Assembly (NCBI GenBank): GCA_035316025.1
Contig: DATFXL010000074.1
Location: forward strand, 1-22,228
From: JALZAA01 sp035316025
GTDB lineage: Bacteria > Actinomycetota > Acidimicrobiia > IMCC26256 > JACDBD01
Direction of reading: 5' to 3'
Length of the DNA: 22,228 nucleotides
A program made the translations under genes and the position numbers. The notes beneath the pieces are model-generated. The model saw nothing but the letters and a program-made list of their open reading frames with translations. It searched no databases and was not told the origin of the DNA. Below, piece after piece: positions 6,074 to 14,086 of the stretch; the first letter of the stretch is position 1, and the number at the start of each line of letters is the position of its first letter.

Positions 6074-6751
6074 TCAGATCAGCAGCCGGATCGAGCCCGG
6101 GACGAGCGTCACCTCGAGGCGGTCGCTCCGCCCGTGCGGGTGCCCGTCGACCTCGAGCGGGAGCCGGCGGCCCCCGACGTCGACCTCGACCCGCCGGGCC
6201 CGCCCGGCGGCGATCCGGGGATGCGGGACGTGGGTCCCGGTCGGGAGGCGACGGCGCATCTCGGCCCGCTCCCGTCGCCCGAGCGCGTACACCTGCACCT
6301 CGGCCCACCCGTCACCCGGATGACCGCGCGGCACGAGGTCTGTACCTCGGAGGAACTGCCCGTTCGCCACGACGACAGTGGTTGCGCGACCCGTGAACCA
6401 GGGGCGGCCGTCCACGTGCACGGCGACGCGCGAGGAACGCACACCCCACGAGAGCCGGTCGGGCGCGGCGCCGAGCACAACCGCGTTGACCGCCGCAAGG
6501 TCGTCGCCGCCAGCACCGCCGATGCGCACGGCGAGGGCGTCGACGGCAACCTCGGTCGTGCCCGCGCGCGCGGGCCCGAGCCCGAGGGCGCGGGCGAGAT
6601 CCGACCGTGACGACGGACGGAAACGGACGAGCTCGCCGGGCCGTTCGGTTCCTCCCACGGCGAGGTCGGCGTCGTCGCCTTTGATCTCGACGTCGGGCGG
6701 TCCAGCGGCGGCGTGCCCCCAAGGTTGGCCGTGGCGCAGCGGACGCGTCAT
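6074..6751 (-). CDS. Diacylglycerol-kinase-fold protein lacking the N-terminal catalytic part
   Basis: This 225-aa protein matches the C-terminal two-thirds of YegS/DgkB-type lipid kinases. The stretch PSSRSDLARALGLG (46-59) lines up with the family's 'GTGNDLARALGL'. It is followed by VAVDALAV..., AVNAVVLGAAPDRLSWGVR, a middle block TVVVANGQFLRGTDLVPRG (like 'v.vgNg...gGg..l.P.A...DG') and the end LPLEVDGHPHGRSDRLEVTL, matching the typical '.iDGE......v.v.v.P.al.v'. The GGDGT nucleotide-binding motif and everything before it are absent, and GTGND is replaced by SSRSD. Kinase activity is therefore unlikely. The ATG overlaps the helY stop (ATGA, 6748-6751), so translation is coupled to the helicase. 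Its role is unknown. Confidence 0.78.
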   Translation of the reverse strand: MTRPLRHGQPWGHAAAGPPDVEIKGDDADLAVGGTERPGELVRFRPSSRSDLARALGLGPARAGTTEVAVDALAVRIGGAGGDDLAAVNAVVLGAAPDRLSWGVRSSRVAVHVDGRPWFTGRATTVVVANGQFLRGTDLVPRGHPGDGWAEVQVYALGRRERAEMRRRLPTGTHVPHPRIAAGRARRVEVDVGGRRLPLEVDGHPHGRSDRLEVTLVPGSIRLLI

Positions 6752-9420
6752 TGCCCGACTGCGCTCGAGGCGGCGATCACGCCACGGAAGCACGCGTCGG
6801 CGGCCACCCGGGCGGTCTCCGCGGTCGCGGGTGCCGGTGCGACATCGCCGATCTGGCGGAGGAGATCGATGCACTGCTTCACGTGGCGAACGAAGTCGCC
6901 CCCCGTCATCTCGTCGTCGTCGGCAAGCAGGTCGGCGAGGTCCTCGCCCGCGACCCACTCGTACGCGTACGGAACGAATCCCGGGTCGGGTGTGCGGGTC
7001 TCGGGCAGGCCGGCATCGTCCTCGTTGTGGTTGAGGTCGCGAGCAACGCGCTCGATCCCCCGCCAGCCGGTCGCCAGCGCCGGCGTCGGCCACCGCTCCG
7101 GCGGCCGACGCCCGCCGCCATCGGGACCTCGGCGCTCGAACGTGAAGCAAGAGACCAGCGCGGCGAGCTCGGGGGCGTCGAGGCCGTCGAGGAGCCCTTC
7201 GCGCAGGGACTCGGCAACCGCGAGATCGGTCTCGATGTAGAGCTGCGCGAGCAGCGAGCCCCACTCGGTGAGCGACCAGTCGCCGACGTACCCCCACGCC
7301 TCGAGCACACGTAAGACGCGGTCGAACTGGCGCGCCAGGCTCTCGCTCCTGCCGCGTACCCGCCGCTCGAGGCGGGCGACCTCGCGTTCGAGCCGTTCGG
7401 CCGACGCCGCTGCTTCGACCCGGGCGTCGCGCGCACGATCCGCTCCCACGGGGTGCGCCGCAAGCTGCTCCTCGAGCTCGGAGATCCTCCTCGCCGCGCG
7501 ATCGGGTTGTCGGCCGTCGCCCCTGCCGCCTGGCACGCGGACGCGGCGGAGCCGATCGGCGACGTCGCGCCGGAACGCGCTGTTCCGGGGCGCGAACGGG
7601 ACCGGAAGCTCGATCTGCCCGACCGGCCGGGGGGTCTCGTCGAAGTCGTCCGCGCCCAGCCGGACGAGGTCGCGCCCCTCGGTCAGGCCGAGCACACGCG
7701 GCGCACCGCGACGGCTCCGTTCGTGGCTCAGAACCGCCACTCGACCGTGGCGTCCGCCGCGCACAAGGACATCGCCGGGGCGGAGCCGTTCCATCGCGTC
7801 CGCGGTCTGGCCGGCGCCGCGACGCGTCCGCCGCTCCGCGTCGAGCGCGTTCGAGAGGCGCCGATACTCCTCGACGTCTCCGGGTCCCCGTCGGGACGTC
7901 TCGCGATCGCGTGCAAGCCGCTCCCGGCTGCGCTCCAATTGTCGCTCGAGGCCGACCACGTCGCGATCGGTCTGGAACTGCGCGAACGACAGGTTCAAGA
8001 GATGGTGCGCGATGTCCGCTGGGTACCGCTGCACCAAGTTGGCCGCCATGTTGTACGTGGGCCGGAACGACGAGCGCAGCGCGGACGCGCGACGGGACGC
8101 GAGCGCGGCGACCTGATCGAAGGGCACGAACGGGCTCCAGCACACCACCGCGTACCCCACGTCGTCGATCCCCCGCCGTCCGGCGCGCCCGGTGAGCTGC
8201 GTGTACTCCCCCGGCGTGAGGAACTCGTGACGCTCGCCCGTGAACTTCGAGAGCTTCTCGATGACGACCGACCGGGCTGGCATATTGATCCCGAGCGACA
8301 GCGTCTCGGTCGCGAACACCATCTTCACGAGGCCCGCCGCGAACGCCTCTTCGACGGCTTCCTTCATCGGGGGGACCATCCCGGCGTGATGGGCGGCGAG
8401 CCCTGCTTCGAGCCCGGTGATCCACGCGCCGTAGCGCAGCACCTCGAGGTCGTCGTCGGTGAGGCCGTCGGTGTGGTGCTCGGCGATGCGTCGGATCTCC
8501 GAGCGTTCGTCGGCCGTGGTCAGGTGCAGCCCACCGGCCACGCACTGCTCGACGGCTTGGTCGCAGCCGGCGCGGCTGAACACGAACGTGATCGCCGGGA
8601 GCATGCTCCGCTCGGACAGGACCTCGGTGATCTCGACGCGCCGGGGCGTGCGGAGCCGTCGCCGTGGGCGGCCGCGGCCGCCCGTCGGCCGGCCACCGGC
8701 CGCGTCCATGCGCGCCGCCTCCGGGTTCGGGCGGACATCGCCGTCTCGCTCGACGAACGTCGGGAGAAGGTGGACGAGGTCGCTGCCCCGCTCCCCCACC
8801 ATGTACAGGTGCTCGAGGCGCACGGGGCGACGCTCCTCGATGACCGCGGCCGTCTCCCCCCGCACCGTCTCCACCCACGCGGCGAACTCCTCGGCGTTGG
8901 AGACGGTCGCCGAGAGGCAGACGACCCTGACCTCCGCGGGCAAGTGGATGATGACCTCCTCCCAGACCGCTCCCCGGTACGGGTCCTGGAGGTAGTGCAC
9001 CTCGTCGAGGATCACGTACCGCAGTCCGCCGAGCGTCGACGAGCGCGCGTAGATCATGTTGCGGAGGACCTCGGTGGTCATCACGACGACGGGCGCGTTC
9101 CCGTTGATCGAGTTGTCGCCGGTGAGCAATCCGACGCGCTCCGGGCCGTGGGTCCGGGCGAGGTCACCGAACTTCTGGTTCGACAACGCCTTGAGCGGCG
9201 TCGTGTAGAAGGCCTTCCCGCCCCCGGCGAGTGCAGTCGAGATTGCATACTCGGCCACGACCGTCTTGCCCGAGCCCGTCGGCGCCGCGACCACCACCGA
9301 CTGGCCGTCGTCGATCGCGTCGAGAGCGCGTCGCTGGAAGGGGTCGAGCGGGAACGGCCGGCTCGCCTCGAACTGGTCGCGCCGGCGGGCGCGGTCGTGC
9401 GGAGGCAGGGCTTCGGTCAC
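6748..9420 (-). CDS. helY: Ski2/Mtr4-like DEVH-box helicase HelY
   Basis: This superfamily-2 RNA helicase has 890 aa with the start used here (M. tuberculosis HelY is about 906 aa). Motif I is APTGSGKT (46-53), Ia TTPLKALSNQK, Ib TTEVLRNM, motif II DEVH (139-142), motif III SATVSN (170-175) and motif VI QLTGRAGRRGID, followed by the winged-helix and helical-bundle arch region. The C-terminal DSHCT-type domain ends in FRGVIAASSAV. The start is GTG at 9420, 4 nt after the stop of the upstream small membrane gene. The frame stays open further upstream but becomes Ser/Arg-rich and overlaps that gene, so a longer start is unlikely. HelY-type enzymes are thought to act in RNA turnover; this is family knowledge. 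Its place after tatA-tatC is the mycobacterial order. Confidence 0.93.
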   Translation of the reverse strand: MTEALPPHDRARRRDQFEASRPFPLDPFQRRALDAIDDGQSVVVAAPTGSGKTVVAEYAISTALAGGGKAFYTTPLKALSNQKFGDLARTHGPERVGLLTGDNSINGNAPVVVMTTEVLRNMIYARSSTLGGLRYVILDEVHYLQDPYRGAVWEEVIIHLPAEVRVVCLSATVSNAEEFAAWVETVRGETAAVIEERRPVRLEHLYMVGERGSDLVHLLPTFVERDGDVRPNPEAARMDAAGGRPTGGRGRPRRRLRTPRRVEITEVLSERSMLPAITFVFSRAGCDQAVEQCVAGGLHLTTADERSEIRRIAEHHTDGLTDDDLEVLRYGAWITGLEAGLAAHHAGMVPPMKEAVEEAFAAGLVKMVFATETLSLGINMPARSVVIEKLSKFTGERHEFLTPGEYTQLTGRAGRRGIDDVGYAVVCWSPFVPFDQVAALASRRASALRSSFRPTYNMAANLVQRYPADIAHHLLNLSFAQFQTDRDVVGLERQLERSRERLARDRETSRRGPGDVEEYRRLSNALDAERRTRRGAGQTADAMERLRPGDVLVRGGRHGRVAVLSHERSRRGAPRVLGLTEGRDLVRLGADDFDETPRPVGQIELPVPFAPRNSAFRRDVADRLRRVRVPGGRGDGRQPDRAARRISELEEQLAAHPVGADRARDARVEAAASAERLEREVARLERRVRGRSESLARQFDRVLRVLEAWGYVGDWSLTEWGSLLAQLYIETDLAVAESLREGLLDGLDAPELAALVSCFTFERRGPDGGGRRPPERWPTPALATGWRGIERVARDLNHNEDDAGLPETRTPDPGFVPYAYEWVAGEDLADLLADDDEMTGGDFVRHVKQCIDLLRQIGDVAPAPATAETARVAADACFRGVIAASSAVGQ

Positions 9421-9424
9421 GACC

Positions 9425-9664
9425 TCACGGTGTGCTCGAGGGGGCCGAGGACGGTGTGGGCTCGATCGGGAGCGTCGCCTGGGGTGCCGAAGGCGGCGTG
9501 CTGTTGCCCGGCTGTCTCGATCCCGAGTTGTGGTTCGGCTGGAGGAACCAGATGAGGGCGACGGTGACGACGAGGACGCCGACGACGGCCGCAACCGCGG
9601 TGAGCACTTCGCGCCGGCTTCGGGGCGGGCGGTACGCGTCGCGCCGCCGGCGGGGCGGGCTCAT
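9425..9664 (-). CDS. Small single-TM protein with a Pro/Ser/Thr-rich tail
   Basis: This 79-aa protein, of no recognised family, sits between tatC and helY. The N-terminal 20 residues are strongly basic (PPRRRRDAYRPPRSRRE). One hydrophobic helix follows (VLTAVAAVVGVLVVTVALIWF, residues ~20-40), and the remaining ~40 residues are Pro/Ser/Thr-rich, low-complexity and uncharged except one Glu. By the positive-inside rule the tail faces outside. The ATG overlaps the tatC stop (ATGA, 9661-9664) and the stop is 4 nt before helY's GTG, so the gene is locked into the tatA-tatC-helY operon. That fit, the clean TM and the shared start/stop junctions are the reasons for calling it real. It could help anchor or modulate the Tat translocase; that is a guess. 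Confidence 0.75.
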   Translation of the reverse strand: MSPPRRRRDAYRPPRSRREVLTAVAAVVGVLVVTVALIWFLQPNHNSGSRQPGNSTPPSAPQATLPIEPTPSSAPSSTP

Positions 9665-10386
9665 CGCTTCAACACCCTTCCCACGATGATCGACAACTCG
9701 TAGAAGATGTACATCGGTATCGCCATCGCGAACAGCGAGTAAGGGTCCTGGCTCGGAGTGATGACGGCGGCGAAGACCACGATGATGAGGATCGCCGGCC
9801 GCCGCCACCGGCGAAGCTGCTGGGTTGTCAGGACTCGCGCGAGCAACAGGGACACCAGCACCACGGGGAACTCGAATGCAACCCCGAAGGCGATGATCAT
9901 GAGCGAGACGAGCCCGAGGTACTTGTCGGCGGTGAGCTCGGGTCTCAACTGTGAGCCCCCGATGTCGAGCAAGAACTCGAGCGCCTTCGGCAGTGTCAGG
10001 AGGGCGATGTAGCCGCCCAATGCGAAAAGCACGATCGAGGCGAAGATGAACGGGATCGCGTACCGCTTCTCCTTGGGATTGAGCCCGGGGGTGATGAACC
10101 GCCACAGCTCGTAGAGCCATACGGGCAACGCGAGCACAATGCCGCCGTAGGTCGCGATCTTGATACGGGTGAGGAATGCGTCCAACGGGCCCAGGAAAAT
10201 GAGCGCGTTCTTCTGACCATGCGTCGCGTCTCGGTAGTAATTGACGAAGAACCTGATGATCGACTCGGAGAAGATGAAGCACACGATCGCCGCGAGTGAC
10301 ACCGCGATGATCGAGATGATGATCCGGCGTCGAAGCTCGGTCAGGTGCTCGACGACCGTCATGCGGCCGCCGTTGTCGGTTGCCAC
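9661..10386 (-). CDS. tatC: Sec-independent protein translocase TatC
   Basis: TatC is the membrane receptor for twin-arginine signal peptides and, with TatA/TatB, exports folded proteins. The protein (241 aa from GTG at 10386) has the family start MTVVEHLTELRRRIIISIIA with the conserved Glu in HLTELR. The PLDAFLTRIKIA segment, the PVWLYELWRFITPGLNPKEK loop and six hydrophobic helices follow. An ATG at 10362, giving 233 aa and beginning MTVVEHL, fits the usual family N-terminus equally well; neither start has a good Shine-Dalgarno, so the exact start is open. It begins 8 nt after the tatA stop (GTG choice) and overlaps the next gene by 4 nt, so it is co-transcribed with both. Confidence 0.95.
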   Translation of the reverse strand: MATDNGGRMTVVEHLTELRRRIIISIIAVSLAAIVCFIFSESIIRFFVNYYRDATHGQKNALIFLGPLDAFLTRIKIATYGGIVLALPVWLYELWRFITPGLNPKEKRYAIPFIFASIVLFALGGYIALLTLPKALEFLLDIGGSQLRPELTADKYLGLVSLMIIAFGVAFEFPVVLVSLLLARVLTTQQLRRWRRPAILIIVVFAAVITPSQDPYSLFAMAIPMYIFYELSIIVGRVLKR

Positions 10387-10394
10387 GAGGACGG

Positions 10395-10676
10395 TTACGA
10401 GGTGGTGTCAGCCGGCGGCGGCTCGGGGCGCGTGGACTGGTCGGGCTCGGGACCTTCGAGCTGCCGCGGAGCGTCGCCGGCGGTGCCTTCGACGTCGTGG
10501 CTGTCGTCGTCGTGGAAGGCTCCCTCGATGTCGCCCCGGATTCCCTGCTGGAACTTCCGGAACTCGCGGTACCCGCGTCCGACCTGTTTGCCGAGCTCGG
10601 GCAGCTTGCTCGGGCCGAAGACGACCAGCGCAACGACCAGGACAACGAGGATCTCCAGCGGGCCGACCTGCGGCAA
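10395..10676 (-). CDS. tatA: Tat translocase pore subunit, TatA/TatE family
   Basis: TatA forms the protein-conducting assembly of the Tat export system. This 93-aa protein has a short periplasmic N-terminus (PQVGPLE), one TM helix (ILVVLVVALVVF, residues ~9-20), the signature hinge FGPSKLPELGK, an amphipathic helix (QVGRGYREFRKFQQGI) and an acidic then Pro-rich tail. The start is TTG at 10676, supported by AAGGGAG 5 nt upstream (10682-10688) and by the fit of the short N-terminus; the open frame continues upstream but is not TatA-like. The FGP hinge and the Glu just before the helix are somewhat TatB-like, so a TatB or dual role is possible; no second tatA/B gene is in the window. It heads the tatA-tatC-TM-helY-kinase-like operon. 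Confidence 0.9.
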   Translation of the reverse strand: MPQVGPLEILVVLVVALVVFGPSKLPELGKQVGRGYREFRKFQQGIRGDIEGAFHDDDSHDVEGTAGDAPRQLEGPEPDQSTRPEPPPADTTS

Positions 10677-10704
10677 TCGAGCTCCCTTCGCGCCGATTCC
10701 CTCC

Positions 10705-10720
10705 CACGATGCTAGTCGTG
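10705..10720 (-). promoter_or_regulatory. Palindrome over the candidate tatA -10 box
   Basis: CACGA-N6-TCGTG is a perfect 5-bp inverted repeat in the 73-bp space between the divergent tatA and GDPD genes. On the minus strand its centre overlaps TAGCAT (10709-10714), a TANNNT -10 candidate 32 nt before the tatA TTG. It may be an operator serving one or both genes. Confidence 0.35.
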
Positions 10721-10749
10721 AGGGTCTCGAACGCCGCCTCGGGGCTGCC

Positions 10750-11478
10750 ATGATGCGGGCAGTCGTGCGACCGATCACGTTCGCCCACCGCGGCGCCCGC
10801 ACCGAGGCGCCGGAGAACACGATGCCCGCGTTCCGGCGTGCCCTGGCGCTTGGCGCCAGCGGGCTCGAGACGGACGCGTGGGTGTCGGCCGACGGCGAGG
10901 TCGTGCTCGTGCACGATCGTGTCGCCCGCCGGGGCCTCCGCCGCCGCAACGTCTCGAAGTCATCCGCCGATGCCCTGGCGGATCTTGGCGTGCCTCGCCT
11001 CGCCCAGGTCTATACAGAGCTTGGCACGGGTTTCGAGCTGTCGATCGACGTCAAGGACCGCGCCGCCGCCGAGCCCATCGTGGAGCTCGCTCGCGGTGCC
11101 GGGAACGGCGCCCCAGGCCGGCTCTGGCTCTGCCACGCGAGCGTCCGATTCCTCTCGGGCCTGCGTGAACGCATGCCGGACGTCAAACTCGTGCACTCGC
11201 GACACCGGCAGCACATCGAAGCCACGCTCGAGCGGCACGCGGCGGACCTGGCGGCATCCGGAATCGACACGATGAACTTCCACTATTCCGAGTGGACGGC
11301 TGGCCTGGTCACGCTGTTCCACCGCTTCGGAGTGAAGGCGTTCGCCTGGGACGTCCAGGAGGTCCGCCACCTGCGAGCCATGCTCGGGATTGGCGTCGAC
11401 GCGTTGTATTGCGATCGCGTCGATCGCATGGTGGCGACGGTGACCGAATGGTCCGAGCCCCGCCGCGAGGACGCGTAG
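10750..11478 (+). CDS. Glycerophosphodiester phosphodiesterase family protein
   Basis: GDPD enzymes hydrolyse glycerophosphodiesters to sn-glycerol-3-phosphate and an alcohol. The 242-aa protein has the full N-terminal signature: FAHRGARTEAPENTMPAFRR with catalytic His13, then GLETDAWVSADGEVVLVHDR with metal ligands Glu40 and Asp42 and the second catalytic His55. Later elements are FELSIDVKDRAA (metal-binding Asp/Lys strand), MNFHYSEWTA and KAFAWDVQE, where the family has 'v..WTVn', and a final GVDALYCDRVD like 'GVDGIiTD.P'. Two ATGs occur in tandem at 10750 and 10753 and neither has a strong RBS. This is a plus-strand gene among minus-strand neighbours, divergent from tatA and convergent with lepB (24 bp between stops), and so looks inserted into the pafC-tatA interval seen in mycobacteria. 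Confidence 0.9.
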   Translation: MMRAVVRPITFAHRGARTEAPENTMPAFRRALALGASGLETDAWVSADGEVVLVHDRVARRGLRRRNVSKSSADALADLGVPRLAQVYTELGTGFELSIDVKDRAAAEPIVELARGAGNGAPGRLWLCHASVRFLSGLRERMPDVKLVHSRHRQHIEATLERHAADLAASGIDTMNFHYSEWTAGLVTLFHRFGVKAFAWDVQEVRHLRAMLGIGVDALYCDRVDRMVATVTEWSEPRREDA

Positions 11479-11502
11479 CGACCTGACGAGCGAGGCGCCG
11501 GC

Positions 11503-12177
11503 CTACAGGAATCCCAGGTCGTTGAGGGGCCAGATCCGCACGAAAACCCGGCCGACGATCGACGACTCCTTGATCGGACCGAAGAAGCGCGAGTCCTTCG
11601 ACGCCGTCCGATTGTCTCCCAGCACCAGGATGTCGTTGGCCGGGATCTTCGTGGCATCGATGTCGCCGCACACCGATCCCGAGTTCGGCGCGCACGTCTG
11701 CACGCCCTTCTGCAGATACGGCTCCTTCAACGGGCGTCCGTTGATGAAGACGCCGCCGTCGTGGGTGGAGAACGTCTCGCCAGGAAGCGCGATCACCCGC
11801 TTGACGAGGTCCTTGATCTCACCGTTCGCGTCTTTCGCCTTGGGCGGGGTCTCGAAGACGACGATGTCGCCCCGGTTCACGTCGTGGAGGTGGTAGCTCA
11901 CCTTGTTGACCAGCACCCGGTCGCCGACATTGAGGGTGGGCTTCATCGATTCCGACGGGATGTAGAACGCCTGGAAGATGAACGTCTTGATGAGGATCGC
12001 GATCAGCAGGGCGCTGCCGATCAGGATCGTCCACTCGATGATCGTCCGGCGGGTCTTGCGCCCCTTCTCGCTCAGCCTCGAGCGCCGGCCCGCGCCGGTA
12101 CGCGTCGCATCCTCGGCGACATCGGAATCCGAAGGGGGCGCGGTCGCATCGACGACGCCGGGGTCGAGGTCGGTCAC
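11503..12177 (-). CDS. lepB: Type I signal peptidase
   Basis: Signal peptidase I removes signal peptides from exported proteins at the outer face of the membrane. The 224-aa protein has a charged cytoplasmic N-terminus, one TM helix (~47-68, IIEWTILIGSALLIAILIKT), box B FYIPSESMKPTL with the catalytic Ser77, box C GDRVLVNK, box D DLVKRVIALPGE with the general-base Lys126, and box E LVLGDNRTASKDSRFFGPI. Both catalytic residues are present. I chose GTG at 12177 because GGAG lies 8 nt upstream; an ATG at 12201 would add eight residues but has only a poorly spaced GAGG. It begins 41 nt after the pafC stop and probably belongs to the same transcript. Confidence 0.95.
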   Translation of the reverse strand: MTDLDPGVVDATAPPSDSDVAEDATRTGAGRRSRLSEKGRKTRRTIIEWTILIGSALLIAILIKTFIFQAFYIPSESMKPTLNVGDRVLVNKVSYHLHDVNRGDIVVFETPPKAKDANGEIKDLVKRVIALPGETFSTHDGGVFINGRPLKEPYLQKGVQTCAPNSGSVCGDIDATKIPANDILVLGDNRTASKDSRFFGPIKESSIVGRVFVRIWPLNDLGFL

Positions 12178-12218
12178 GAAGGCTGCTCCACTGGCGCACA
12201 TCCTCGCACGCGGCGGTG

Positions 12219-13160
12219 TCAGACGCGGTAGCGGGTCAGGAGCCGCTCCGCGGCGGCGGCGCCCACCCGTCGCAGCGCCGCCGGAGCCACCACCCGCGCC
12301 GCCGGCCCGAGGTCGAGCAGGAGGCGTTCCAGCCAGGCCCGCTCGCTCACGGCCAGGACGGCCCGCCACGAGCCCCCCGGGAGCTCCTCGGCCTGCTCGG
12401 ACGGGTAGCTCTCGACCACCCAGGTCGCTTCGGGGTCGAGCTCGAGCGTGACTCGGGGGTCGTCCGCGCGAGGGTGATAGACGCTCTCCTCGAAAATCGG
12501 CCCCTCGCCGGTCGCGGAATCGAAGTGGTCGCCCGTCGGGTGAACCGCGCGGATCCGATCGACCCGAAACAGCCGCTCGTCGCGTGCCCGGTGACAGTAC
12601 GCCGCCGCGTACCAGTGCCCGAAGGCGTGGAACACCGACCGGAGATCGATCTCACGCGTCGTCGTGGCGTCCCGACCGTACGAGTAGTAGTCGATCTCGA
12701 CGCGCTCGTGCTCGTCGGCAGCGCGGCGGAGAGACTCGAGGTAGGCGGGTTCCCCCACCTCGACCGTCAGCCCCTCGCTCGCGCCGAGTGCGCTGGCCAG
12801 CTTGTCCAGCCCGGTGCCGAGCGCGCCGCGCTCGTCGGATCCCGGCACGGCAAGCAATGCCCGACCTGCGGCCAGCAGGGCGAGCCCCTCGTCGGCCGAG
12901 AGCCGCAAGGGGCGATCGAAGTACTCGGCGAACCGGATCCACACATGGCCGTCGACGATCTCGACCTCGATCAGGCGGTCCGGTGTATACGGCGGGAGCC
13001 CGCACAACGGAAGGAGCTCGAGGTCGCGTTCCAGCTCACCCTCCGAGACGCCGAAGCGGGCTGCGATCTCGGCCAGAGCGGCTCCGGGGTGCTCTGCGAT
13101 CCAGGGGACGAGGGCGAGCACGCGCCTGAGGCGCGAGCCGGCGAGCGGCCGTGGGCTCAT
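12219..13160 (-). CDS. pafC: WYL-domain transcriptional regulator PafC
   Basis: PafC works with PafB as a heteromeric transcription activator of the LexA-independent DNA-damage response in mycobacteria; despite the name it does not act in pupylation chemistry. The 313-aa protein begins with a winged HTH (RLRRVLALVPWIAEHPGAAL... FGVSEGELERDLELL). A central WYL domain at ~160-220 carries RVEIDYYSYGRDATTTRE and the WYL-type core FGHWYAAAYCHRARDERLFR, where Trp-Tyr-Ala replaces Trp-Tyr-Leu. The C-terminal WCX-type region follows (WVVESYPSEQAEELPGGSWR). ATG at 13160 overlaps the pafB stop by 4 nt (ATGA). The paired pafB-pafC arrangement and the position after pafA are as in M. tuberculosis. Confidence 0.93.
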   Translation of the reverse strand: MSPRPLAGSRLRRVLALVPWIAEHPGAALAEIAARFGVSEGELERDLELLPLCGLPPYTPDRLIEVEIVDGHVWIRFAEYFDRPLRLSADEGLALLAAGRALLAVPGSDERGALGTGLDKLASALGASEGLTVEVGEPAYLESLRRAADEHERVEIDYYSYGRDATTTREIDLRSVFHAFGHWYAAAYCHRARDERLFRVDRIRAVHPTGDHFDSATGEGPIFEESVYHPRADDPRVTLELDPEATWVVESYPSEQAEELPGGSWRAVLAVSERAWLERLLLDLGPAARVVAPAALRRVGAAAAERLLTRYRV

Positions 13161-14086
13161 TGCGCGTCCGCCGCGAGGGACTCGAGCCAGTCGACCATCT
13201 CCGCCCGGAGCTCCGGCGGGCCCAGGATCTCGGCCGCGTCGAGCAAGCCGAGCACGAACGATCGGAGGGCCGCCGTGTTCGTGACCGGAAGCTCGACGAC
13301 CACACTGCCGTCGTCCCGCCGTTCGACCACCGCCGCCGTCCCGACCTGGTCGACGACGGCGGCGGATCGTGAGGAGTCGACGAGGACGCGCGCCTCGACC
13401 GCCTCCTCCTCGCCGTACCGCCACGGCTCGTCCCGCAAGAGCGTTCCGAGCTCGAGGCGGGCGGGCGGCTCGAAGCTGCCGGGCGACCCGGCATCGACCT
13501 CGCCGTCGATGCGGTCGACGCGGAAGGAGCGCTGCTCGCCGCGATCGCGGTCGTGTCCGACGACGTACCAGTGGCCGCGGCGGAACAGAATCCCCCACGG
13601 CTCCACGCGGCGGCTCGCGCCGCGGTACGTGAACGCGATGGTCGAACGGGTCCGGTAAGCGTCGAACAACGCCGGGAGCGCGGGTACCGTCGGGAGCGCC
13701 GCCAGCGCGTTCGCCGCCTCGCCTTCGCGCCCCCCGATCTTCAGCAGCGCCTCGGTCGGCGCCGGGCCGCCTTCGAGGCGCACCGCGGTCACGGCCACGT
13801 GCAGCGCCGCTTGCTCGTCCGGGGTCAGGTCGAGTGACGGCAGGTAGTACTCGTCGGGCGGGATCCGATAGCCCTGCTCGGGACCGAACGAGTCGATGGC
13901 TTCGAGCCGCACCGGGATGCCGATCCCGCGCAACGTGTCTTTGTCGCGCTCGAACTGCCGGCGGTACGACACCTTGTCGTCCGGGTACCCGGGGACGAGC
14001 TCGACGATCTCCTCGAGCGTGAGCGGCCGGCGCGTGTCGAGCAGCGTCGCGACCAGATTGGTGAGCCGCTCGAGCCGGTCGGTCAC
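13157..14086 (-). CDS. pafB: WYL-domain transcriptional regulator PafB
   Basis: PafB is the partner of PafC in the DNA-damage-responsive activator. This 309-aa protein starts with an HTH domain (RLERLTNLVATLLDTRRPLT, then VSYRRQFERDKDTLRGIGIP, residues ~1-60). The SFGPEQGYRIPPDEYYLPSL segment follows, then a linker, then a WYL domain (~135-205) with TIAFTYRGASRRVEPWGI and the core RGHWYVVGHDRDRGEQRSFR. A WCX-type C-terminus ends near LRAEMVDWLESLA. The start is GTG at 14086, overlapping the stop of the DUF3866 gene by 4 nt (GTGA), so it is translated from a message that begins with that gene. Fused PafBC proteins exist in other actinobacteria; here the two are separate genes. Confidence 0.94.
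   Translation of the reverse strand: MTDRLERLTNLVATLLDTRRPLTLEEIVELVPGYPDDKVSYRRQFERDKDTLRGIGIPVRLEAIDSFGPEQGYRIPPDEYYLPSLDLTPDEQAALHVAVTAVRLEGGPAPTEALLKIGGREGEAANALAALPTVPALPALFDAYRTRSTIAFTYRGASRRVEPWGILFRRGHWYVVGHDRDRGEQRSFRVDRIDGEVDAGSPGSFEPPARLELGTLLRDEPWRYGEEEAVEARVLVDSSRSAAVVDQVGTAAVVERRDDGSVVVELPVTNTAALRSFVLGLLDAAEILGPPELRAEMVDWLESLAADAQ

Noticed and set aside
6074..8878. A 934-aa minus-strand open frame
   Set aside because: Only its last 225 codons (6074-6751) code; the upstream part is an Arg/Pro-rich shadow of helY in another frame.
9421..9594. Extension of helY to a start at 9594
   Set aside because: The added residues are Ser/Arg-rich, overlap the small TM gene, and the HelY-like sequence begins at the GTG at 9420.
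10373..10400. TTGTCGGTT resembling the PafBC-type damage promoter (TTGTCRGTG-N8-TANNNT)
   Set aside because: One mismatch in the first element, no TANNNT at the required spacing, and it lies within and antisense to the tatC start with no plus-strand gene to serve.
10750..11478. GDPD gene as part of a mobile island
   Set aside because: Opposite strand and interrupts the mycobacterial order, but there are no repeats, integrase or clear composition change around it.
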